Assembly (NCBI RefSeq): GCF_943193015.1
Contig: NZ_CALPCM010000014.1
Span: 1 to 64,000 of the forward strand
Direction: 5' to 3'
DNA length: 64,000 nucleotides
Source: Hominisplanchenecus_A murintestinalis
GTDB taxonomy: Bacteria; Bacillota; Clostridia; Lachnospirales; Lachnospiraceae
Shown here: one piece after another, positions 21,814-30,951 of the stretch
How positions within the stretch are numbered: position 1 is the first letter of the stretch
Layout of the letters: the number at the start of each line of letters is the position of its first letter
The notes under the pieces: model-generated
Databases searched by the model: none
Seen by the model: the letters and a program-made list of their open reading frames with translations, nothing else
What the model was told of the DNA's origin: nothing
Program-made: the position numbers and the translations under genes

Positions 21814-23118
21814 ATGAAAAAATTCAGAAAATATGCAGTTTATCTGATGCTTGGCATGTCGATGGCGGCGCTTTTGTCTGGGTGTAAGAAGAAGGCGAAG
21901 GAGACCGAGTCAGAGTCTGCTGCGGTTCAGATTACAGAGACTGTGACGGAAGAAGATACAGAGGTAGAAGAGAAGACGGGGACGGCTGTTTCACAGACAG
22001 AAACGTATACGTCTAAAGATAAGTCAGTTTCTATCAACCTGCCGGATGATACGTGGAAAAATATGAAGGATAAAGACGGTACGCTTGTATTTGAAGCGCC
22101 GGAAGGGATTATTACCGTAAGCCATATATCGGGGAGCGAGGTTGGTTCGGTGAAGCTGCCGGCTACAAAGGAAGAGGTACTGGATAATCTTACAGCGTCG
22201 GGAAAAAATGCGGATAATTATGAGGTTACGGAATTCAGGAAATCAAGTGCCGGAACTATGGAACAGTATCGCACAACGATTAAATGCTTGGATGCAGAGG
22301 AAGAGTATAAATACTCTGTAGGATATGACATTGTGACTACGACAGATATCTATTCTGTTACGGGCCAGATAAAGAGTGAAGATGAGGAGGTTCTGGAAGC
22401 AGTTAAGACGGCAGTTGAGAGCTTTAAAGTTCTGAAGAAATCTTCAAGGCCAAAGAAAGACACCACATCAACAGGCCAGACAGGCTCCGAGCAGGGAAGT
22501 ACGACCCAGACAGGAACATCTATGGTGATCTATGATTCTAATGGGAATCCCATTACGGTTACGAAGAATGCCGGTGGCGTATGGTCTGACAGCAATGGAA
22601 AGACTTACGAAATGCAGGAGTACGGCGTTATGGGAAGCGACGGCTACTGGTATACCTATGCGTCTTCTTCCGGTGGAAATAGTACAGATAACAGTAACAA
22701 TAATAATGATAGTAATAATAATAACAATAATAACAATAATAACAATAATAACAACGATACAAATGATGGAAATAGCGGCGCTTCAGGAACCACTCCGCAG
22801 CCTTCGACAGGGACGGATTCCAGCGGTTTCTATGACCAGAGCGGAAACTATATTCCGGTGACAAAGGATAAAAACGGGAACTGGGTAGACGCGTATGGTA
22901 CGGTCTATTACTTTGGCGACGGCGGTGTGACGGATAATGCGGGCAACTATTATCCGTATAAGGACAGCAGTGAAGCTACAGGATTTTATGATGATAAAGG
23001 AAATTATATTACTGTGACAAAGGACAGCAATGGGAACTGGGTAGACAGCTCAGGTGCGAAATACACGTTTGGAGATGACGGCGTAACAGATGCGGCCGGG
23101 AATTTCTATCCTTATTAA
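21814..23118 (+). CDS. Lipoprotein with poly-Asn linker and three C-terminal repeats
   Basis: 434 residues with a lipoprotein signal (MAALLSGCKKK, lipid on Cys24). Residues ~60-210 form a soluble domain of PsbP/DUF1795-like character (VSINLPDDTWKNMKDKDGTL). Three repeats of ~42 residues follow at about 230-280, 345-390 and 390-434, each with a GNxxxVTKxxxGxWxDxxGxxY core; a run of about 30 mostly Asn residues separates the first from the other two. The anchoring and repeats suggest an extracellular wall-associated role, but the ligand is unknown. AGGAGGGG precedes the start, and a TATAAT at about 21750 is the probable -10. The Asn run uses mixed AAT/AAC codons. Confidence 0.8.
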   Translation: MKKFRKYAVYLMLGMSMAALLSGCKKKAKETESESAAVQITETVTEEDTEVEEKTGTAVSQTETYTSKDKSVSINLPDDTWKNMKDKDGTLVFEAPEGIITVSHISGSEVGSVKLPATKEEVLDNLTASGKNADNYEVTEFRKSSAGTMEQYRTTIKCLDAEEEYKYSVGYDIVTTTDIYSVTGQIKSEDEEVLEAVKTAVESFKVLKKSSRPKKDTTSTGQTGSEQGSTTQTGTSMVIYDSNGNPITVTKNAGGVWSDSNGKTYEMQEYGVMGSDGYWYTYASSSGGNSTDNSNNNNDSNNNNNNNNNNNNNNDTNDGNSGASGTTPQPSTGTDSSGFYDQSGNYIPVTKDKNGNWVDAYGTVYYFGDGGVTDNAGNYYPYKDSSEATGFYDDKGNYITVTKDSNGNWVDSSGAKYTFGDDGVTDAAGNFYPY

Positions 23119-23141
23119 AAGCAGAAAAATATGAAAGAATA

Positions 23142-23196
23142 ATGAAAAGGGGATGATACAAGGTTTATGCCGCGTATCGTTTCCTTTTCATGTTTT
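23142..23196 (+). terminator. Terminator after lipoprotein gene
   Basis: ATGAAAAGG and CCTTTTCAT pair, with an inner GATAC/GTATC stem, followed by GTTTT. Confidence 0.75.
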
Positions 23197-23353
23197 AAGT
23201 GGTACATTTTGGAGGGAACTTCGTGTAAAGCTTTTTAATATTGTATAAATTTCATCTATTTACAAATACTATCATCACAGGAAGTTAATCTCATTCGGGA
23301 GATTCTGCCGCATCGTATGATAGAAAAATGGTAGAGATGGAGGAACAGATATT

Positions 23354-23902
23354 ATGAAAGCGACAGGAATTGTAAGACGTATAGATGATCTTGGCCGTGT
23401 AGTGATTCCGAAAGAAATCCGGCGCACGTTGAGGATTAAAGAGGGCGCTCCCCTTGAAATTTTTACGGATCGGGAAGGAGAAATTATCCTGAAAAAATAT
23501 TCCCCGATTGGGGAACTGGGGAGTTTTTCCAAAGAATATGCCGAGGCTTTGGCGCAGGCCAGCGGTCATGGAATCTGTATCACGGACAGAGATCAAGTCA
23601 TCGCTGCGGCCGGCGGAGTGAAAAAAGAGAGTGTAGGGAAGCCTATCAGCCGGGAACTGGAACATGTCATCCATGAAAGAGAGCAGGTACTTTCAGCCGG
23701 GGATGACCAGAAATTTGTGAAAGTTACGGGAGATGATACGGAAGAAGGGATTCCGCAGGTGATATGCCCGATTCTGTGTGAGGGCGATGCGATAGGTTCT
23801 GTGGTTCTGCTGGGGAAAGAACCAGGACACAGGCTTGGGGAGACAGAGCAGGTGCTGGCGCGCTGTGCCGCAGGATTTATGGGTCGGCAGATGGAGCAGT
23901 AG
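23354..23902 (+). CDS. spoVT: Stage V sporulation regulator SpoVT
   Basis: 182 residues. The N-terminal AbrB domain (MKATGIVRRIDDLGRVVIPK, RRTLRIKEGAPLEIFTD) is nearly canonical, and residues ~55-180 form the GAF-like domain of SpoVT (HGICITDRDQVIAAAGGVKK). In Bacillus and Clostridium it acts in the forespore, tuning sigma-G genes and spore coat and germination functions. It is a single gene with GGAGGAAC upstream. Its presence is direct support for a spore-former. Confidence 0.93.
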   Translation: MKATGIVRRIDDLGRVVIPKEIRRTLRIKEGAPLEIFTDREGEIILKKYSPIGELGSFSKEYAEALAQASGHGICITDRDQVIAAAGGVKKESVGKPISRELEHVIHEREQVLSAGDDQKFVKVTGDDTEEGIPQVICPILCEGDAIGSVVLLGKEPGHRLGETEQVLARCAAGFMGRQMEQ

Positions 23903-23914
23903 CCAGCCGTTTGC

Positions 23915-24493
23915 TTATGGAGAGGTTCTTGTTCTGATAGGAGAATGGAGTGTGACCCATTCTTCCAGAGCCAGGCCTGTAAGAGCGAGATAAAGGGAAA
24001 GTGATTTTGTGACATACCGGATATGCCAGGGTTCCCAGGCATACCCGGTGATTTTTTCTTTTTCCCTGGGATAGCGCAGGATAAAGCCGTGAAGATGGGC
24101 ATTTTTGGAAAGCCATTGCCCTTCCGGGGTACCTGCGAAGGATTCGGTAAGCTCAAGGGAATTTCTTGGACAGGATACATCCAGCGCGAGCCCGGTCTGG
24201 TGTTCGCTGGCGCCGGGTGGGGCTACATAGCGGATATCGGCGGCATTGCGATAGATTTCTGCCTGCCGGCTGTATGGGCGGTAGCCTGAGATGCCCCAAA
24301 GGGAAAGCCCGGCAGCTTTGGCATAGGCAAATAGTTCTTCAGCTGCCTGTGCTGCGTCTGCTTCCAGCAGGCGCTTTGGGTCGTCTGCGGATGCGTCAAA
24401 TGGGATAGCAGGGCGGACGAGAGGACGGGGCACAAAGGCTTTGTCCAGCCGGTTTTGTTTATTTACCAGTATTTCATAGGAATATCGGAACAT
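23915..24493 (-). CDS. M15-family D-Ala-D-Ala carboxypeptidase (VanY-like)
   Basis: 192 residues from the ATG at 24493, behind GGGGGGTC. The zinc-peptidase landmarks are present: SGYRPYSRQAEIYRN, SEHQTGLALDVS (two zinc ligands) and EPWHIRYV (third ligand). Such enzymes trim the terminal D-Ala of peptidoglycan stems. No signal peptide or membrane anchor is visible at this start, and a longer reading from 24589 does not supply a convincing one, so export is unexplained; it might act on internal precursors. It lies downstream of pncB on the same strand, with a hairpin between them. Confidence 0.85.
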   Translation of the reverse strand: MFRYSYEILVNKQNRLDKAFVPRPLVRPAIPFDASADDPKRLLEADAAQAAEELFAYAKAAGLSLWGISGYRPYSRQAEIYRNAADIRYVAPPGASEHQTGLALDVSCPRNSLELTESFAGTPEGQWLSKNAHLHGFILRYPREKEKITGYAWEPWHIRYVTKSLSLYLALTGLALEEWVTLHSPIRTRTSP

Positions 24494-24523
24494 AAAGACC
24501 CCCCTTTCATAAGAGTTATGGAC

Positions 24524-24548
24524 AAAAAGCCGCATAACGGCGGTTTTT
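24524..24548. terminator. Bidirectional terminator between pncB and VanY-like gene
   Basis: AAAAAGCCGC and GCGGTTTTT pair with one bulge; A-run and T-run flank the stem on either side. Confidence 0.7.
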
Positions 24549-24623
24549 CTGTACCTTATGTTTATGAAAGAGGGGAAAAATTTATGCATATGGAATGCAA
24601 TTTTGGGCTAAAATAGCTGTCCT

Positions 24624-26093
24624 TTATTTCTTTTCCAGCGAATCCTTACTCATCTGTTCCAGAAGTTCGGATTTGGTGCGGAAAAGCTCATCCGAAAGGT
24701 CTACATATACGGTCTGAGGATTTACGAATCGCTTTGTTTCATCCCAGAGCGTATCCTGTTCCTTCAGGCAGATGTCACGGATTTCCATGACGCTTGGGGA
24801 AGTATAGACACAGTCGCCGTTTTTGAACACTGGGACGAGGAGTTCACGAAGTTTGTAGGTATTTGCTTTAATCTTTGTCTTTTTCCAGGTAGCAAGGGGG
24901 TCAAAGATAATCATGTCTTTGGCCTCATCAAAAGTTTCGTGTGCCAGGGCAATCAGGTCTGCTTTGATTTTTCCGTGGTTTTTGTCATAAATTCGGTAGA
25001 TTGTCTTATCACCGGGATTTGTAATTTTTTCCGTGTTTTCGGAAAGCTTGATTTTCGGAATGAATTTTCCGGTGCTTTCATCTTTGATAGCAGCAAGTTT
25101 ATACACGCCGCCGAAAGCAGGGCAGTCCTTGGAAGTGATGAGGTTAGTGCCTACGCCCCAGGAAGAAATCTTGCAGCCCTGTAGTTTCAGGCTTTGAATC
25201 AGGTATTCATCCAAATCGCTGGAAGCGGCAATGTAAGCGTCTTTAAAACCGGCGGCGTCCAGAAGCTTTCTTGCCTGCTTGGACATGTATGCCAAATCAC
25301 CGCTATCCAGGCGGATGCCATATTTTTTCAGCGGGATTCCTGCATCCCGCATCTCCTGGAATACGCGAATGGCATTTGGTACGCCGGACTTTAAGGTGTC
25401 GTAAGTATCAACGAGCAGGCAGCAAGAATCAGGGTAGAGGTCTGCATACGTACGGAAAGCCGTGTATTCGTCAGGAAAGCTCATAATCCAGCTGTGGGCA
25501 TGAGTGCCCATAACAGGGACGTCGAAAAGCTGTCCGGTAAGTACATTGGAAGTTCCCACACAGCCTCCAATCATAGCAGCGCGTGCGCCGTATACCCCGG
25601 CGTCCGGACCCTGGGCGCGGCGCAGGCCGAATTCCATGATGGAGTCGCCCTTTGCGGCATAAACAACCCGTGCGGCTTTCGTGGCGATCAGGCTTTGGTG
25701 GTTGATAATAGTCAAGATAGCAGTTTCTACCAGCTGTGCTTCCATAATCGGGGCAACTACTTTAATCAAAGGCTCTCTGGGGAATACAACCGTTCCTTCC
25801 GGTATGGCGTAAATGTCGCCTGAAAAACGGAAATTACTCAGGTATTCAAGAAAATCTTCTTCAAAGATGTGCAGGCTGCGGAGATAGGAAATGTCATCAT
25901 CTGAGAAACGCAGGTTTTTGATATAATCAATTACCTGCTCCAGTCCTGCGGCAATCGCAAAACCGCCGTCATTGGGATTTTTTCTATAAAAAGCATCGAA
26001 AACCACCGTTTCTGCAGCATGGCTTTTGAAATAGCCTTGCATCATGGTAAGTTCATATAAATCAGTTAACAGTGTCAGGTTCATTGTGCTCAT
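24624..26093 (-). CDS. pncB: Nicotinate phosphoribosyltransferase
   Basis: 489 residues from the ATG at 26093 (AAGAGGAC upstream). The protein shows the Firmicute NAPRTase pattern: LTDLYELTMMQGYF at the start, FGLRRAQGPDAG, GTHAHSWIMSFPDE (the His phosphorylated during the ATP-driven reaction lies here) and IRLDSGDLAYMS, with a C-terminal DLSDELF tail. It makes nicotinate mononucleotide from nicotinate and PRPP, the entry to NAD salvage. It is divergent from the transketolase genes and has its own promoter. Confidence 0.95.
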   Translation of the reverse strand: MSTMNLTLLTDLYELTMMQGYFKSHAAETVVFDAFYRKNPNDGGFAIAAGLEQVIDYIKNLRFSDDDISYLRSLHIFEEDFLEYLSNFRFSGDIYAIPEGTVVFPREPLIKVVAPIMEAQLVETAILTIINHQSLIATKAARVVYAAKGDSIMEFGLRRAQGPDAGVYGARAAMIGGCVGTSNVLTGQLFDVPVMGTHAHSWIMSFPDEYTAFRTYADLYPDSCCLLVDTYDTLKSGVPNAIRVFQEMRDAGIPLKKYGIRLDSGDLAYMSKQARKLLDAAGFKDAYIAASSDLDEYLIQSLKLQGCKISSWGVGTNLITSKDCPAFGGVYKLAAIKDESTGKFIPKIKLSENTEKITNPGDKTIYRIYDKNHGKIKADLIALAHETFDEAKDMIIFDPLATWKKTKIKANTYKLRELLVPVFKNGDCVYTSPSVMEIRDICLKEQDTLWDETKRFVNPQTVYVDLSDELFRTKSELLEQMSKDSLEKK

Positions 26094-26141
26094 GGCTTGT
26101 CCTCTTTTCTTTCGCTGGGAATTGAAAAACTTTTTTCTATA

Positions 26142-26170
26142 GTTATAATACATTGCCTTGATTTATTCAA
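26142..26170 (-). promoter_or_regulatory. pncB promoter
   Basis: On the minus strand TTGAAT (26170-26165) and TATAAC (26147-26142) are 17 bases apart, 49 bases before the pncB start. Confidence 0.65.
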
Positions 26171-26325
26171 CCCTGAAATTTATTTTGGCAGGCTCTTTAG
26201 AAAAACTTTTGTTTTCCTATTTTCAAAAACGGGGAAATAGAGTATAATCACTTTGGCAGGGGAGTCGGAGTGTGTCGATTATCCCGGATAGCTGCAGATG
26301 CTGAATGAGTAAAGGAGAAATTTGC

Positions 26326-27165
26326 ATGAACAAACTTGAGCTTCAGATAATGGCCAATAAAATACGTAAAGATATTGTAGCTTCCGTGCACAGCGCCCGG
26401 GCGGGACATCCGGGTGGGTCGCTGTCGGCGGCAGATGTATTTACTTATTTGTATTTTGAAGAGATGAACATAGATCCGGAGAATCCGGACAAGCCGGACA
26501 GAGACCGTTTCGTGCTTTCGAAAGGGCATGCGGCTCCGGGACTTTATGCAGCGCTGGCGCACAGAGGGTTTTTCCCGGTAGAAGATATGATTTCCCTGCG
26601 TCATGTGGGTTCCTACCTGCAGGGACATCCCGATATGAAAGGAATTCCGGGTGTAGATATGTCCAGCGGTTCTTTAGGGCAGGGCGTATCTACGGCTGTA
26701 GGCATGGCGCTTGCGGCGAAGATGAGCGGGGATACTTATCGTGTGTATACACTGCTGGGCGACGGAGAAATCCAGGAGGGACAGGTCTGGGAGGCAGCTA
26801 TGTTTGCAGGTGCGCGGAACCTGGATAATCTTGTAATGATTGTGGACAATAATGGACTTCAGATTGATGGGGACGTGGCAGATGTGTGTTCACCGTATCC
26901 GATAGATAAGAAGTTTGAAGCATTTAACTGCCATACCATTTGTGTAGAAAATGGGAATGATATGGAGCAGTTAAAAGCGGCGTTTGATGAGGCGCGCAGT
27001 GTCAAAGGAATGCCGGCAGTCATTATTTTAAAGACTGTTAAGGGAAAAGGCGTGTCCTTTATGGAAAACCAGGTTTCCTGGCATGGTGTGGCGCCTAATG
27101 ATGAACAGTATGAAGAGGCAATGGCAGAATTGGAGAAAGCAGGTGAAGCATTATGTCAGAAATAA
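26326..27165 (+). CDS. Transketolase, N-terminal subunit
   Basis: 279 residues with the thiamine-diphosphate half of transketolase: SVHSARAGHPGGSLSAADVF, DRFVLSKGHAAPGLYAAL and the cofactor motif GDGEIQEGQVWEAAMFAG...VDNNGLQIDG. Clostridia and archaea commonly split the enzyme in two. With the next gene it moves two-carbon units between sugar phosphates in the non-oxidative pentose pathway. The start follows AAAGGAGAA. A TATAAT at 26243 is a likely -10. It overlaps the C-terminal subunit gene by 13 bases. Confidence 0.95.
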   Translation: MNKLELQIMANKIRKDIVASVHSARAGHPGGSLSAADVFTYLYFEEMNIDPENPDKPDRDRFVLSKGHAAPGLYAALAHRGFFPVEDMISLRHVGSYLQGHPDMKGIPGVDMSSGSLGQGVSTAVGMALAAKMSGDTYRVYTLLGDGEIQEGQVWEAAMFAGARNLDNLVMIVDNNGLQIDGDVADVCSPYPIDKKFEAFNCHTICVENGNDMEQLKAAFDEARSVKGMPAVIILKTVKGKGVSFMENQVSWHGVAPNDEQYEEAMAELEKAGEALCQK

Positions 27166-28094
27166 AGAGGAGTGCAACAAGAGAGGGCTACGGCAAGGCG
27201 TTGATTGAACTGGGAAAAGAGGACGAAAGAATCGTGGTTTTGGACTCAGACCTTGCAGCAGCAACTAAGACAGGAATGTTTCAGAAAGTCTTTCCGGAGC
27301 GTCATATCAACTGCGGGATTGCGGAGGCGAATATGATGGGTATTGCGGCAGGACTGGCTGCGGCGGGAAAGATTCCTTTTGCAAGCTCTTTTGCGATGTT
27401 CGCAGCAGGACGCGCATTTGAACAGGTGAGGAATTCCATCGGATATCCACATCTGAATGTGAAAATCGGAGCCAGCCACGCAGGCATTTCTGTCGGTGAG
27501 GATGGTCCTACTCACCAGTGCAATGAAGATATCGCCCTGATGCGGGCGATTCCCGGAATGATGATTATCAATCCTGCAGATGTTATAGAGGCAGAGATGG
27601 CTACGAAAGCGGCGGCGGCATATGACGGTCCGGTGTATCTGCGGTTCGGCCGTCTGGCGGTTCCGGTCATTAATGACAGGCCGGACTATAAATTTGAACT
27701 TGGAAAGGGTATCGTACTTCGCGAAGGAAAGGATATGACGATTGTCGCTACAGGGCTGACGGTAGCAGTTTCCCTGGAAGCAGCCGAAATGCTGGAGGCT
27801 GAAGGCATACACGCGAAGGTCATCAATATCCATACAATTAAGCCTTTAGATGAAGAACTGATTGTGCAGGCAGCAAAAGAAACAGGGCTGCTCGTTACCG
27901 TAGAGGAGCATTCCGTAATCGGGGGGCTGGGGAGCGCAGTGTGCGACTGCCTGAGCGAGAAAGCGCCCACAAGAGTAGTAAAGATAGGAATTAATGATGT
28001 ATTCGGTGAATCAGGCCCGGCGCTTGAACTGCTTCACAAATACGGCTTGGATGCTGAAGGTATTTACGCCAGAATAAAGCAGATTTCCCGTTAA
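27153..28094 (+). CDS. Transketolase, C-terminal subunit
   Basis: 313 residues covering the pyrimidine-binding and C-terminal domains: VVLDSDLAAATKTGMFQKVF, ERHINCGIAEANMMGIAAGL (with the catalytic Glu in GIAE), SFAMFAAGRAFEQVRNSI and TVEEHSVIGGLGSAV. It completes the heteromeric transketolase encoded with the preceding gene and starts inside it, giving translational coupling. A perfect terminator closes the pair. Confidence 0.95.
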   Translation: MSEIKRSATREGYGKALIELGKEDERIVVLDSDLAAATKTGMFQKVFPERHINCGIAEANMMGIAAGLAAAGKIPFASSFAMFAAGRAFEQVRNSIGYPHLNVKIGASHAGISVGEDGPTHQCNEDIALMRAIPGMMIINPADVIEAEMATKAAAAYDGPVYLRFGRLAVPVINDRPDYKFELGKGIVLREGKDMTIVATGLTVAVSLEAAEMLEAEGIHAKVINIHTIKPLDEELIVQAAKETGLLVTVEEHSVIGGLGSAVCDCLSEKAPTRVVKIGINDVFGESGPALELLHKYGLDAEGIYARIKQISR

Positions 28095-28099
28095 AGAAG

Positions 28100-28144
28100 A
28101 GACACGTAACATTTCGGAGGACTGAATTGTTACGTGTCTTTTTG
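28100..28144 (+). terminator. Terminator after transketolase genes
   Basis: AGACACGTAACA and TGTTACGTGTCT form a perfect 12-bp stem followed by TTTTT. Confidence 0.9.
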
Positions 28145-28243
28145 TGGCAATTTATCTCCGGGGAAGTTGTAATCTTCTCCGGCTTCATGTATACTATTTG
28201 ACAGAGTATGGGATTTTAGTTTTTAAATACAGGGGGGATTGGA

Positions 28244-29662
28244 ATGTATGATACAAAATCCATGAAAGCGGAGGAATTTATCAGCCATCAAGAGATTATA
28301 GACACGTTGTCTTATGCGGAGGAGAACAAATACAATGAGAAACTGATTCAGCAGATACTGGATAAGGCAAGGGAGAGGAAGGGACTTTCCCACAGGGAAG
28401 CAGCCGTACTGCTGGACTGCGCGATTGAGGAAAAGAATCAGGAAATTTATGCTTTGGCAGAGCAGATTAAGAAAGATTTTTACGGAAACAGGATTGTTAT
28501 GTTTGCTCCGCTTTATCTTTCTAATTATTGTGTAAATGGATGTGTTTACTGTCCTTATCATGCGAAGAATAAACACATTGCCAGAAAGAAGCTGACGCAG
28601 GAGGAAATCCGCCGGGAGGTGGCTGCGCTCCAGGACATGGGACATAAGCGGCTCGCATTGGAGACGGGGGAAGACCCGGTGAATAGCCCGATTGAGTATG
28701 TGCTGGAAAGCATTCAGACGATTTATAGCATGAAACATAAAAATGGCGCTATCCGCAGGGTAAATGTGAATATAGCAGCCACTACAGTGGAAAACTATAG
28801 GAAATTGAAAGAAGCAGGAATCGGGACATATATTCTGTTTCAGGAAACGTATCACAAGGAAAGCTATGAGAAACTTCATCCTACAGGTCCGAAACATGAT
28901 TACGCGTATCATACAGAAGCTATGGACAGGGCGATGGAGGGCGGTATTGATGATGTGGGCATTGGCGTGTTGTTCGGGTTAGAGCTTTACCGATATGAAT
29001 TCGCTGGGCTTTTGATGCATGCAGAGCATTTGGAAGCGGTTCATGGCGTGGGTCCGCATACGATTAGTGTGCCGAGAATCCGCCATGCGGATGATATTGA
29101 TGCGGATTCTTTTGATAATGGGATTGATGATGATACTTTTGCAAAACTGGTGGCGTGCATCCGTATTGCAGTACCATATACGGGAATGATTGTTTCTACC
29201 AGGGAGAGCAGAAAGTGCAGAGAAAGACTGCTGCATCTGGGCGTGTCTCAGATTAGCGGCGGTTCCAGGACAAGTGTAGGCGGTTATGCAAAAAAGGAGG
29301 CGGAAGAAGAGAACTCGGCGCAGTTTGACGTAAGTGATACGCGTTCTCTGGATGAGGTGGTAAACTGGCTGATGCAGCTTGGGTATATTCCGAGCTTCTG
29401 TACGGCGTGCTACCGGGAAGGGCGCACCGGGGACAGGTTTATGAGCCTGTGTAAGAGCGGGCAGATTCAGAACTGTTGTCATCCGAACGCGCTGATGACT
29501 TTGAAAGAATATCTGGAGGATTATGCTTCTGAAGACACGAAAAAATTAGGGGAAAAGCTGATTGCATGTGAGATAGAAAAAGTACCCAGAGAAAAGACGA
29601 GGGAAATCGCGAAGCGCCATCTGCAGGAAATTTCGGAGGGAAAAAGAGATTTCCGGTTCTGA
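28244..29662 (+). CDS. hydG: [FeFe]-hydrogenase maturase HydG
   Basis: 472 residues, normal for HydG. The radical-SAM cluster motif is NYCVNGCVYCPYHAKN (CxxxCxxC); LALETGEDPVNSPIEYVL and LFQETYHKESYEKLHP are family landmarks; the second, C-terminal cluster is held by FCTACYREGRTGDRFMSLC. HydG splits tyrosine to supply CO and cyanide ligands for the H-cluster. It is followed 24 bases later by hydF. The third maturase, hydE, and the hydrogenase itself are not in the window, so they must lie elsewhere. Confidence 0.95.
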   Translation: MYDTKSMKAEEFISHQEIIDTLSYAEENKYNEKLIQQILDKARERKGLSHREAAVLLDCAIEEKNQEIYALAEQIKKDFYGNRIVMFAPLYLSNYCVNGCVYCPYHAKNKHIARKKLTQEEIRREVAALQDMGHKRLALETGEDPVNSPIEYVLESIQTIYSMKHKNGAIRRVNVNIAATTVENYRKLKEAGIGTYILFQETYHKESYEKLHPTGPKHDYAYHTEAMDRAMEGGIDDVGIGVLFGLELYRYEFAGLLMHAEHLEAVHGVGPHTISVPRIRHADDIDADSFDNGIDDDTFAKLVACIRIAVPYTGMIVSTRESRKCRERLLHLGVSQISGGSRTSVGGYAKKEAEEENSAQFDVSDTRSLDEVVNWLMQLGYIPSFCTACYREGRTGDRFMSLCKSGQIQNCCHPNALMTLKEYLEDYASEDTKKLGEKLIACEIEKVPREKTREIAKRHLQEISEGKRDFRF

Positions 29663-29685
29663 CTATAGAAAGGAAGGTAAGGAAA

Positions 29686-30861
29686 ATGAACAGCACGCCA
29701 TCATCAGAACGGATACACATTGGCATTTTCGGAAAGAGAAATGCAGGAAAATCAAGTGTTATGAATGCGCTGACAGGGCAAAGCCTTGCCGTCGTGTCGG
29801 ATGTGAAGGGGACGACCACGGATCCGGTGTCTAAAGCGATGGAGCTGCTTCCGCTGGGACCGGTGGTGATGATTGACACGCCGGGGATTGATGATGAAGG
29901 CGAGCTTGGGGAACTGCGGGTGCAGAAGAGCTATCAGGTGCTGAACAGGACAGATATTGCGTTGCTGGTGGTAGACGGAACACAGGGGATGAGCACGGAA
30001 GATGAGCGTTTGCTTGACAGAATCAGGGAAAAAGAGATACCTTGGATTGTAGTGTTTAATAAGAGTGATTTGGCTTCAAGGGCGCTGCCGAAAGGAAAGA
30101 ATTATCTTGCGGTCAGCAGTACTACAGGAGAAAATATAGAGGATCTAAAGACCCTTGTCGCGTGTCAGATACCGGACAGGAGCCAGGGGCGCAGGATTGT
30201 AGCGGATTTGCTGGAACCTTCGGACTTTGTGGTGCTGGTGGTACCGATTGATAAAGCGGCTCCCAAAGGGCGGCTGATTTTGCCACAGCAGCAGACAATC
30301 CGTGATACTTTGGAAGCAGGGGCGGTTTCTATTGTGGTGAAGGAAAATGAGCTGAAAACTACTTTAGAGACATTGGGCAAAAAGCCCAGACTGGTGATTA
30401 CTGATAGCCAGGTGTTCCAGAGGGTGGCGGAAGAAACCCCGGAGGATATTGCCCTGACCTCATTTTCTATTCTTTTTGCCCGGTATAAAGGAGAGCTGAA
30501 ACCTTTTGTGGATGGGGTCAAGGCGCTGGAGAGTATTCAGGACGAAGATAAAATCTTGATTTCTGAGGGATGTACGCATCGCCGGCAGTGTAATGATATC
30601 GGTACGGTGAAGCTTCCGATGTGGATTCGCAGACATACGGGAAAAGAGCCGGAATTTTCGTTTACCAGCGGTATGGAATTCCCGGCAGACCTGTCGTCTT
30701 ATAAACTGATTGTACATTGTGGGGGCTGTATGCTGAATGAAAGGGAGATGCGTTATCGACTGGGGTGTGCATGTGATGCAGGGGTTCCGATTACGAATTA
30801 TGGGACATTGATTGCGTATATGAATGGAATTTTAGAGAGAAGCCTGGAAGGCATCGGATAG
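29686..30861 (+). CDS. hydF: [FeFe]-hydrogenase maturation GTPase HydF
   Basis: 391 residues. The GTPase part has the P-loop GKRNAGKSSVMNAL, the switch DTPGIDDEGELG and NKSD; the dimerisation and cluster-binding part ends with CTHRRQCNDIGTVKLPMWIR and HCGGCMLNEREMRYRL, whose cysteines hold the [4Fe-4S] scaffold. HydF assembles the two-iron subcluster and passes it to the hydrogenase. It is co-transcribed with hydG and ends at a hairpin shared with the convergent lipoprotein gene. Confidence 0.95.
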   Translation: MNSTPSSERIHIGIFGKRNAGKSSVMNALTGQSLAVVSDVKGTTTDPVSKAMELLPLGPVVMIDTPGIDDEGELGELRVQKSYQVLNRTDIALLVVDGTQGMSTEDERLLDRIREKEIPWIVVFNKSDLASRALPKGKNYLAVSSTTGENIEDLKTLVACQIPDRSQGRRIVADLLEPSDFVVLVVPIDKAAPKGRLILPQQQTIRDTLEAGAVSIVVKENELKTTLETLGKKPRLVITDSQVFQRVAEETPEDIALTSFSILFARYKGELKPFVDGVKALESIQDEDKILISEGCTHRRQCNDIGTVKLPMWIRRHTGKEPEFSFTSGMEFPADLSSYKLIVHCGGCMLNEREMRYRLGCACDAGVPITNYGTLIAYMNGILERSLEGIG

Positions 30862-30909
30862 TCTGTTTGATAGGATTTGGCGCGGGCAGTATAGAAACGG
30901 TTTAAAGAT

Positions 30910-30935
30910 GGGCGGCTGTGAAAAAACAGCCGCCC
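30910..30935. terminator. Bidirectional terminator between hydF and lipoprotein
   Basis: GGGCGGCTGT and ACAGCCGCCC form a perfect 10-bp stem with a GAAAAA loop between convergent genes. No strong T-run is seen. Confidence 0.7.
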
Positions 30936-30951
30936 ACTAGAGTTTAGAGGC

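Noticed and set aside
22628..22864. Tyr/Cys-rich frame opposite the poly-Asn region
   Set aside because: It is only the reverse of the AAT/AAC run in the lipoprotein gene.
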